DNA from: Onchidella celtica
Lineage: Eukaryota; Mollusca; Gastropoda; Systellommatophora; Onchidiidae
DNA length: 64,000 nucleotides
Reading direction: 5' to 3'
Assembly (NCBI GenBank): GCA_963931925.1
Contig: OZ007569.1
Coordinates: 42,287,021 to 42,351,020 of the forward strand
In this document: positions 24,763 to 34,450 of the stretch, in pieces
Layout: each line of letters starts with the position of its first letter
How positions within the stretch are numbered: the first letter of the stretch is position 1
The notes under the pieces: generated by a model
What the model was told of the DNA's origin: nothing
Seen by the model: the letters and a program-made list of their open reading frames with translations, nothing else
Databases searched by the model: none
Made by a program: the position numbers and the translations under genes

Positions 24763-26009
24763 CCCTGTCCCTCTGTGGTGTTTCCTCACCAAGCCTTGAA
24801 AAGAAAGAATGTTTTATTTACTTTACCCCTTTTCTGTAACAGTTCCATTGAAGGATGAAGATAACGAGCCCTCCCTATAGATCCTTACTGGTACATTGTA
24901 TAGCGAACTTGGGTCCTTCCTAAGGTTCTTGGGCGAAAACCGCTGAAGACGTAGACATCAACCTTTCTTTGGCCGAAATGTCTGTTGAAGATCGAGGCAT
25001 CGGCTCTTTCGTGCAGCTTCTTGACTTATGGAAGCAGTACTCATTCTCTACAACATTTCAGATCTGTTTTCCTTCGTTGCTTGGCAGCTTATTTGCTCTT
25101 TTCTAGAGCTCCTTCATAGCTGTTCGTGGGTGATTTGAGAAGAGGCGCCTACGAAAAATGGAGGGGGGGGGGGATAGACCGAGGGGGGGGGGGAGGAGGA
25201 CAGAGAAAATGTTCAAGTAACAACAAAAGTGTCACTACAGGACGCCTGGGGATGAGTCCTGTGTTAAATGTCAAAGAGCAGGTTCTCACACGCAGGATTC
25301 CATCTGCACTTGAACCCCTGGCTTAACTTCCGTCAAATTTTGCATGTCAGATTCTGCCCAGCACGTTTATTCATCACAGTTTGAGGGATGATTCTACTTC
25401 CTGCCTGTCACTGTATCCTTGCAAAACAAGACAGTCCTATACGCAAGAAATGTGTCCCCGAGGGCAAAATTAGAGACATTCACGTTTTATTCTGCCTACC
25501 AAGTTTGTTTAGTGGATGAAGAAATGCTTTATTGTAAGTTCTGCACTTATTAAGCGACCTCTAATCGACAGCCAATCAAAGTCAACTGTAGGTCAGTTGT
25601 CGTGGAAGCGGCACCTTCATGCAAGGAACTAGTTCCATACTGAATTTGCAATTGACAAACTGGTTTCAATTATCATTGAGGGGCAAGAAATTGCTGAACT
25701 TTTTCAATATAAATATTTAACAATTTCCAACAATCTAAAGAGTAAACAGTGCATGCAGTTGATAGAAATTTTGCGACCAGAAGGGCATATTGTATGCCAT
25801 ACGTCAATTTTTATAGTGGTCTTAATTGTTCATACTGACTTATCGAAAAAGGGTCTAACTAAAAAGGATATATGTCTATAATCTTTTTTGTTGTTCGTCG
25901 GTTTTACGATCCAATGAACACACAACAGAACTGAAGGAAGCGCAACTTTGAAACCGTGTGCGGTTTCGCCTCAGACATTGAAGTCCTTGAAGCGAACAGC
26001 ACGAAAACC
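24763..26009. other. Gene-free stretch
   Basis: Unique sequence with two strong G runs in about 25143-25196. No exon is recognised. Confidence 0.45.
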
Positions 26010-26420
26010 TTCAGTATGAGCACGTTATTCATACGTTCCTTTCCCCTTCACTAACGAATACGGGCGGGTGTAGGCCTAATGTGGGCTTGAGGGTTTGAAG
26101 GTATAATTGTTTTAATTACGAAAAGTAATGGGACGCGAGGAGATGGGAGCAAATTTGAAACGCCTCCTCAAACACGCCGTGTTAATGAAAGATGGCCCAA
26201 AAGCGCGACTGTTATGAACAACCGTAATTCATAACGCGTCATGCGCACCGGCCACACAGTGCACAAATGAGCACGGCATTAAGTTTGTAATAAACGCTCC
26301 ACACAAAAGCGAGCTCTTCAAGGCGTGAAAATCATGTAGGTCCTTATTGGTAACCAAGGGCTCGCGTCAGCTGACGGGGAGTAATGGTCGTCTATTGTCG
26401 CGAGGGGAAGATAGTCCTTT
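26010..26420. promoter_or_regulatory. CpG-dense single-copy block, candidate conserved regulatory element
   Basis: This block of about 400 bases is free of simple repeats and far richer in CpG than its surroundings. It carries several homeodomain-type cores (TTTTAATTACG near 26110, CGTAATTCATAA near 26223) and a perfect 12-base palindrome, CGTCAGCTGACG, at 26365-26376 that contains an E-box CAGCTG. No reading frame is convincing. It lies about 2.1 kb upstream of the prospero exon. Enhancer function is inference. Confidence 0.35.
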
Positions 26421-27822
26421 GACAATATCTTCACATTAAAGTCACGCAGACATGATTAACATTATGTTCTGGTCTAAGCAACAGCTGCCTGTGATAGACG
26501 CTTTTATTTTTAAGCTGAAACTGGAAAGAAAAACAAATGAAAAGGGAAATATAAAAGGAAAGTAACATTCTGTTTACTTTTAAGCCGGTAAAGCTATGGA
26601 TAAAATAATGAGTGCTCAGAATGAACAAAGTAAACAAAGAACACATTTATCACTGAAAAAAAAAAATCCACAACACCGAAAGCGCCCTCACCTCACACAT
26701 TCATAAAAACAACTGGCCAGGCCTTCAAAGAATTCTGATGGTAATGGACATAGTAAAATTACAGAATGAGGAAAAATGTTATTTCTTGTGTGATAAAGAT
26801 CTAAATGTGCATTTTGTGATTGGTGAGGTAGGACATTCATTGTTAGAATCTGTTACTCCGTGAAGCTATTCCCCACAGGAGATCTAAGAATAACCCCCCC
26901 CCCCCGGCCCCTCCCATGCGCACTTTAAGCTAAAACTACCCTTATTAGGTCACCACAAAAAAAAAAAAGGCCGGGGTGGGGGGGGGAGGGGGGGGGGTGA
27001 GATGATGCACGCGGGTATTTTCTCACGGGCAACAAAATAACAACAGTATTATTATTCATTTTTCATGGATATTTTACACAAACAAATGCTATAAAAGCAT
27101 AGTATAAGGAGAAAGCATCGTTGGTAAACAGATGGTTCCGCTATCATCACGCCGTGCATAACTAGATCTAGTTTTCATAATTATGTCACAGGAATTTTTG
27201 TGTCTCGAACAAAGCGGTCTAAAATTGGTAATTACTAATAGTCTTTTCTTTTTTCTCTGGGGTAGACTCTGGCTGGGCTTCTCTCCAACTAGCCATGTCT
27301 AGTTCTACCAATGTCCTTTACACTTCGGTCAACTTACTCCCTGGCATAGTCAGGTTTCTAGTGGTGCTGGAAACTATCATCTATTCTATATAATATTTGT
27401 GGACTTCAGACTTTTCGTTGCAAAAGGCTTCTGAACCACTCAATACTCAGACTTCAAATTTTATATGGTACATCAGAATGGATGTAAGGGTGCACAGTTT
27501 TTAATACAAGTCTCAAATCAGTGTTGTTGTTTTTATTGGAAATTTATTGTTTCGCCATGATTTAGATCTATTTCGAATCATGGTTCGCCATTTTAAGGTT
27601 TCGTTATCACTTCCTGCGATGTGTTCACTATCAAACACACTAACCCGTGCGCAAATCATGCTGTTGTACGGGATGCGCAGTGTGTCAACTCACAAAGGCA
27701 GAGCAGTAAGACTTATTTTAAAAACAAACAAACAAAAATAAAATAAACAAATAGTAACGGGCCAGATGAAGCAGGTCCATAATAACCACCCAGAACTGAA
27801 ACCAATATTCAAACCGATTTAT
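26421..27822. other. Gene-free stretch
   Basis: Unique sequence with a C run near 26897-26906 and an A run followed by G-rich runs at about 26957-26998. No exon is recognised. Confidence 0.45.
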
Positions 27823-27850
27823 CCCGGGCAGGGCCGGGGAGCTCAGCTAG
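27823..27850 (+). mobile_element. Helitron-like 3' terminus
   Basis: A GC-rich hairpin (CCCGG, loop GCAGGG, CCGGG at 27823-27838) is followed eight bases later by CTAG at 27847-27850 and then T. Helitrons end in a short hairpin plus CTRR and insert before T, so this is a good match. The 5' boundary is not identified. Downstream, 27851-28010 contains CACTGGTCGGATCTTTCTG, a motif type I associate with sequence beside such ends in invertebrates, so related mobile DNA may continue rightwards. Confidence 0.55.
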
Positions 27851-28536
27851 TATCATATAACTGAGCTTTGAAAACATATCTAACTCTGTCTGTTAGTGTT
27901 ATACCAGTCTACATGTAATCCCCTCTGTTCCCAATAGACTTGAAAAGCACTGGTCGGATCTTTCTGAAATTTGGACATGAAAAGGTGAAATATGGTTGCG
28001 GACCAAATAGGCTTATGTAAGAGCGGACAATTCGGCTCCACCGACGAATAGTCCGCAATATGTGGATATTATTGATCTCTTAACTTGCAGGAGGGCTTGT
28101 GCGACTTGTTTAACTGTAACTCTATTTCAAGCCATTTAATTTTAAAGACATAATGGAGCCAATGCCTTCATGTATTTGGACACCAGACTTCAGCGGTGAT
28201 TCTTGACCTTTCAAAATCCTCGCCCCTCTACATTCAAGTTTCATGGTTTTATTCCTCCCGCAACAATTCGGTCAGTTTAGTTTTCAAAAACCATGCTTGG
28301 TGACACTGCCGAAGCATTCATTGGAATTAAACAATGAAGATTTGAGTTGAGCGTCAGTAGAAATTACCATGCAATAGCATTGAACCTTCACGATACATGC
28401 AGTATTCGTTATTTAAGTATTCCCCCTTGGAAATCCCGAGACTACTTGTCTTGTGTTTTCAGCGTTGTTTTCAGTGTAAACTTTAAACAAGTGCCTCTCA
28501 GAGTCTTACCAAGTTTTTGTTTATTTGTGTTTGCAG
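27851..28536. other. Intron end preceding the prospero exon
   Basis: Non-coding. The last 30 bases before 28537 are T-rich (TTTTTGTTTATTTGTGTTTG) and end in CAG, a normal 3' splice site. The frame is open for a few codons before the exon, but the preceding wording does not match the expected Trp-Phe-Ser-Asn-Phe, so the exon truly starts at 28537. Confidence 0.8.
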
Positions 28537-28681
28537 GGAATTTTTCTACATCCAGATGGAAAAATACGCTCGACAAGCATTGGCCGAAGGCTGCAAACAT
28601 GCTGATGATCTTGTAGTGACAGCTGACTCGGAGCTGTTCCGACATCTCAATCTACACTACAACAGGAACAATCAACTAGAG
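28537..28681 (+). CDS. pros: Prospero/Prox homeobox, penultimate coding exon
   Basis: This 145-base exon encodes 48 full codons after one leftover base. The joined AG|G codon gives Arg, and the peptide opens (R)[14 protein letters not shown], the end of the divergent Prospero homeodomain recognition helix, then runs into the Prospero domain through [16 protein letters not shown]. Prospero/Prox proteins are nuclear transcription factors in which the homeodomain and C-terminal Prospero domain form one structural unit; in flies and vertebrates they control neural and other cell fates. The first Glu corresponds, as I recall, to one of the base-contacting residues of Drosophila Prospero. Boundaries: TTTGCAG before 28537 and GAG|GTAAGA after 28681; upstream intron phase 2, downstream phase 0. 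The rest of the homeodomain and the N-terminus are outside this exon and were not found upstream in the window. Confidence 0.95.
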
Positions 28682-31600
28682 GTAAGAAACAAACTCCTTT
28701 AAGATAAATAACAATTTTCACTCTAATTCTCTACCAATCCTCGTTTTGCTTATCTGTCGATTTCCCTGGCATTCTGTCTAGAGAAGTCTGTGCTGATCAC
28801 ATCGCCCTGTTTTTTTTTTTTTACTTTTTGTATCTATCTGTGGCCCTTGGCACTCTATAACTCTTTATAATCTCGTACAATGTTACCACTGTTTTGCTGA
28901 TAGTAGTAAAATCCAAAAGTAAGAGATTGTATAATAGCAATCCTTATGTTATGTCATGTCATGTTGTGTTAACCTTTTTTTTCTTTCTGTTTTCGTTATT
29001 TCCTCTTTATACTCTCTGTTTTAACGCTTCCTCCTACTTGTTCTTACTCTATTCTCCTTAAGTGTCTTCCCTCTCTCTCTCAATCACACACACACACTCG
29101 CTCTGTGACCCCCCTCCCCACCCCATCTCCAACAAGGACCGAGGCCACCCAGCCCCCAAAATCCCAACACACTTCACCATTTATCCCCTCCATCCATCGC
29201 ACACTTAGCCTCCCTCTAACATGAGCGGACAGCTTTATCGCACGTGTCCACGACCCTATGTTAATCTGATCATAATTCCTCCGATACCCAACTCGTTTCT
29301 TGGCAAAAAAGATGGGCTCTCCGCATAATTGGATAACAGCGATTGTCTGCCCTTGACGCTCACAAGGGCTCCCAATCGTCCTCGGTCATGTGGGCCCATC
29401 CCACCTCTGCAGGACAGTGGACAGGCTTTGAGGCCGAGTGTTCTATGTCTTTTGTGAGAGGCGTGCAGAAATGGTTAGGAAGAAAGTTGTTTTTTTGTAT
29501 TTTTTTCCCCACTTCCCTATTCAATATGGAACTTATTAGATAGCGTTCAAAAGGAATTCAAATTGTCCCCGCCAGTGTGTCCCCACTCTGGAATAATGTG
29601 CTAATGAGAAATCTATAAAACCAAATTGTCCCTTGTCTGAAAATTTGCAGGGGATTTTTGTGTTGTTGTAGTTGCTTTCTCTGTGGCTTATTCCCTGCCG
29701 TGGAATTACAGCTCATTAGTTCTTGTGATCAAAAGAATTTACACTGGTCTTTAGACATGAAGGCGTAGGACTAGGCGATGGAATGCTGTGAAATTTGCAA
29801 TGATGAACCAGTCCACGTCTTGTTTAAAATTTCTTCTTCAGACCTCCTTTCAGAGCATTAAATATTCCTTCTCAATGTGCAGCGTCGTAAATGTGTTCTG
29901 CCGGCGATTGAATAATAACATTTTTGAGATAAATCCTCATCCAAAACTGCACACCGACGTTCATTGGATAGATTAAACTTCTTGCTAAACACCTTCATAT
30001 CGGCCGCAAATTGTTCAGTTTGATAAAGAGACATTGTTTGGAAGTCCTCATCATAGAAAATGAATATTATCTCAGAATTATGCAAGAAACATTAAGAATG
30101 ATAATTGATGTTTCAGCGATTAGTAGGGCCTATAGAGCACTCAGCATCAAAGCCTGTCCACCTTTGGACACTCATACATCTCGCGATCCGTAGAATGTGG
30201 AATTTTCTTGCTGAAAAAAACAACAACAACAACAAAAAACTTACAGTAACACCCAGTATTGAATTAACGATGAATAGCCCCCCCCCCTCCCCCTTTGTTG
30301 CAGACATGCAGGGGACATAAATAAGCTAACATTTAAAAAAAAACAAAAAACCCGATAATGTCTTTGGTAGCTGAAGATCTGCCTAAGTAAAGGTTCAAAA
30401 ACTGTCATTTTCTCTATACCAAATTGCCAGAGGGGCGCCGTGGGTGGTAAGAAATGATGACAACATTTAATTAAACGTGCCAAATTGTAATGGATGATAA
30501 AAAGCGGGATCATCTTCAGGGCTCACATGGGAGCCCTTTGTCAGATGTGCGACTGTAAAGTTTAGTGTGGAGAATTAGATGTGGTTTAGGCCTGATGGAT
30601 GCTGAACGTACGGAGACATTATTTTTATGGTTTTATGTCAATAATGTCTCATCCTTTATTCAAGTCTAATCCAAGCTAAGTCTAGTAATGGGATCGGTAA
30701 CAGGCTTATCATCACCTGTCAGACCGTCCATAAAATATAAGCACTTCAAGTCCTGTGACTCTGCAGCAAAATGACTTTTTTGCTGGGTTTTCTGCTAGCT
30801 TTCCCTGCGTAGATCACTTTGGCGCAGTCATCCCAATTGATGTGAATCGCTCTTCCTGGAGAGAAATTAGCGACGAAGGGTTGGGGGGGGGGAAGGGGGG
30901 GAGAGAAATCGTTTAAAGGAAGATCAACATACTTTTCCCGGGCGATCAGCTTGAGGAGGGCGCCATTCCGGCCCGATAAAAACCACGTGACCTGCACGTC
31001 TCATCAGCTAAGTGAAGACATCCGAGCCATAAACGAATCGACCGAGCTCTAACTTCTGACTTGGCCGATCTTGGAGCTGCACAGAAAGAGATGGGGGGAA
31101 GAAATGAAAGATGCTTTGACAAATGACTGTATGGGGGTGATCTGTGAAGTGAGATGCATTGTATCATCTCAAGAGGTTGTTTTTGGTTAAGTCAGACAGC
31201 ATGCCGAATCTTTGACGAGAGGAGTTTTCAGAGGAAATCTAGTGATCTGGAATTGGATAATGGAACATGGGATGATTCTGATGTAATTTCTTTACCACAA
31301 TGTCAATTGGTTCACCTCTTCGACACACACTTTTAATCTTCTGTTGATAAGAATTGACTCTAAAACTACCTTCCTGACGTCTCAGTGCCTGTGAGATCTG
31401 GAGCTTAGGGAAGTCTATAGTTGTTCATTACAGAGTGTCAGTGGAGAGAGAGGAGATGGATTTGAAAGACGTGTTCGTTGGACAAAAAGCTGAGCGCAAA
31501 CTGGCGAAGGCAATAAGGAATTAGGAGGAATATGCCTGCTTATCTATTGGTACCTGCTCACGTTACTGACACCATGTTATGGAAACAATGTATAGGCGAG

Positions 31601-32172
31601 TTTCACTCAGTCACAAAATTAAGGACGTTGGTTCCACCTGACGACAAGGAACTTGCAGATTTCCAAATTTTAATTCATTTGTCTCGCAAATAGTAGCGGA
31701 GCGTTGCATGCAGGTCTAGACCACAATTTCAGTAAAAAAACGAACCATTACAATAATTTGAATAAGAGAAACCGCAAAGTTACTTTTCATGAAATCTTTT
31801 TGAATTATAAATTTCATATTGAGGCCATAATGCCTTTTGTCATGGGACTGTGCAAGTAACAGCAATAAAAAAAAAAAATTGGAAAAGTGGATGACAAGGA
31901 AGGAAACAAAAGACGGGAAGTCAGGGCGAATCTTCTCCTCTTTATAAATTATTCAATTTGTGGAGTATGCAGACTCATGGAGCCAGCCAGTGTCTGTGGA
32001 GACGGGATTGTAATGTAATGCAAAGCACAGGAGTCCACAATCAGTGGCTACTCGTTTGTCTTTTCCCGGGGAATGTTTGTCTTGCTGAGAGGGAAGGAGG
32101 AAAAGTTATTAAAAAAAAAAAAAGGTGATGATGGTTGGAGATGGCACTCATGTCTTCTCGGCATATTCTCAC

Positions 32173-32289
32173 TCACTCACTCAGTCCCTCACTCAGTCCC
32201 TCACTCAGTCCCTCTGTTGTTCAGGGCTGTCATGGGACCCCCCCCCCCCCCTCTGTTGTTCAGGGCTGTCATGGGACCCCCCCCCCCCT
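32173..32289. repeat. 12-bp tandem repeat plus 39-bp tandem duplication
   Basis: About three copies of CAGTCCCTCACT are followed by two units beginning CTCTGTTGTTCAGGGC at 32212 and 32251, each ending in a run of about 12 C. The 39-base spacing and near identity indicate a recent duplication that includes the C run. It lies inside the last prospero intron. Confidence 0.9.
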
Positions 32290-33161
32290 CACCCCCTCCA
32301 CCCCCTTACCCCTTTCCCCTTCGTTGGGTCCTACCAGAATCTGAGATGTGTTGCATGTCCAGTTAGCGAGAGCACAAAAACTGATGCTCCAGTCCTGCAG
32401 CTTCTTTATTTGCTCATATTTACAACGTCCAGTTTTTTCACAGTAACTGGGGCGTAATTAAAGTCTTCATTTTCATGTAGCTCACTCTTCCCCACATATT
32501 GTCTACATTTGAATTTTGTGATACTTACTATTTTTTTGGGGGTTTTGTTTTCTACTTGTTTATTTCATTGATTTCTGGGGGGCAAGACAGTAAAGCCAAA
32601 TATACACGGAAAAGGAAAATAATGATGATGATAATAAGAATAATAATGCCAGTACAAAATAATCACATAATAATATAACTATAATTGATATTATCATTAT
32701 TGTTTTATCGTTGTTATGTAATCATAAATCAAAGAAACGCAGTGTATTTATTATATAAGCGAATTTGTCTTTTTTGTTTTTGTTTTTGTTTTTTGGCTTA
32801 TTAAAATATCTCCGTGGACAGAAACTGACACTCTGTCCGCACCCATTATATACAGACATTTTTTTCGCACTGTTCATACAGCCACTGCCTCTCTTACACA
32901 CTTGTGTTCTGCACCTATCCCCCCAGCCTCTGCATATCCAGCCGCAGATATATAAATATGAACAGACAGACTTTTGAAGATCATAACTTTACTCTCAGGG
33001 ATCAGTCGGGTTATCTACCCCCCCAACGCGTTTGTTTGTTTACTCCCGGAATGCACGTGCTTCACTTACACCACTTTGGATTCAACCATCACATCTTTCC
33101 TCTCCCCGTCTCTCCCATTATTCACAGCAATAAACCTTTTAGAGTGCCGGTCTATTATATC

Positions 33162-33176
33162 AAATAAATAAATGAA

Positions 33177-33207
<31 letters not shown>

Positions 33208-33211
33208 ATAT
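33162..33211. repeat. (AATA)n microsatellite
   Basis: About twelve AAAT/AATA units with one TGAA interruption. It lies inside the last prospero intron. Confidence 0.96.
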
Positions 33212-33839
33212 GAAATTACGCTTTCAAGATCTTCGGATTTTGTGTTTTTTAAAAAACTAACAAAACTAATAAAACACACACATACACATACAGACACACA
33301 CGCACACAAAATCTACGATTACTCATTTTATTTTTTTCCCTTTATCATCTTTTCCTTTCCGCCGTCTTTTTTATTATTATTATTATTTTGTGTGTGTGTG
33401 TGTGTTGAAGTTGTCTTGGTTACGGCCATCGCCCTCGTGTCTCCAGCCCCACCCCCGTCTCTGTCCGCACGGTCTGCCACACATCACCAAGGAAAAGCAA
33501 ACACAGGCCCCATCTTTCCGCTCAGCTTCCTCCGCTAGTAATTATATTACGCCATTTCAAAGCCAAAATCATGCGGCAGCCACAAGGCGGGCTTAAAAAC
33601 TATCATCAGATCTTGGCTTTAACTGTTTCATTTAAACAAATTAATGTAACGACAGAAGCCCCGTCTGACCACGGCTTCCAATAATCAAAGTGGCTCTCTC
33701 ATTATCGTAATCCACTAATTTCTCCATCCCCCGAAAAGTAATGGAGTACAAAGGCACATTTCTATTCCTTTCCCTCCGTTTTTTTTTATATCTTTTTCTG
33801 GGGGAGAGGAGGACTCCGTCACAACATTTGGGGGGCGCC

Positions 33840-34450
33840 ATATTGTTTTAAATGCTGGCCAGTTGACAATTTCATGCCGAGACTCACAGGGGCATAACTC
33901 TCATTGTTGCAAGGCCCACCACTCATCAAAGAAACCACAGGCCGGCTGCTCGCCCGGATGATTCACATTTAAGGTTCAATTAATTTGGTGCCATTTCTCC
34001 GCCGTCGGCTGTTAGTTCTCCTGCCTTGCGCGGCTCCAGTCGGGCGTTGGTCCGCCCCTACCCCCGGACGGCTGCCAATTCCCCCAGCCCCCTGCCCTCT
34101 TGACGGCCAGGCATGCTATGGTACTGCACGAGATGGCATTTTGGGGAAGCTGTCCTTACTTTTAGTACACAAGTCCTGGCATGGACAGACAGACAGACAT
34201 AAACATGCATACACAACTGTGTCTCAGCCATAGACATTCAAACCTATAATAAGCCAAACACACACACGCTCAGACTTCATTGGACCCCAGGACTGTTATG
34301 ATCTTTGTTATTACTCCGCGTGTTGCCGTTCACTGGCTCATTGCTCTCCGCCCCCCTCTCCCAATTCCCCCCTCCCCCGAATTAAGAAAGCAATTAATGA
34401 TCGAGTCCCCGGTCACGTGACTGGCGCGACGACCAATCAAAATTTCATGG
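33840..34450. promoter_or_regulatory. Repeat-poor intronic block, candidate enhancer
   Basis: About 600 bases of the last intron contain no microsatellite, are richer in CpG than the neighbours and carry several recognisable cores: TTCAATTAATTTGG near 33975, CAATTAATGATC near 34391, the palindrome GTCACGTGAC at 34412-34421 (bHLH-Zip/MITF-TFEB type) and CCAATCA near 34432. These motifs are directly visible. The clustering and enhancer role are inference. Confidence 0.3.

Noticed and set aside
28347-28645. Frames of 89 codons (+) and 67 codons (-) overlapping the prospero exon
   Set aside because: They are other-phase shadows of the genuine exon, which is defined by homology and by both splice sites.
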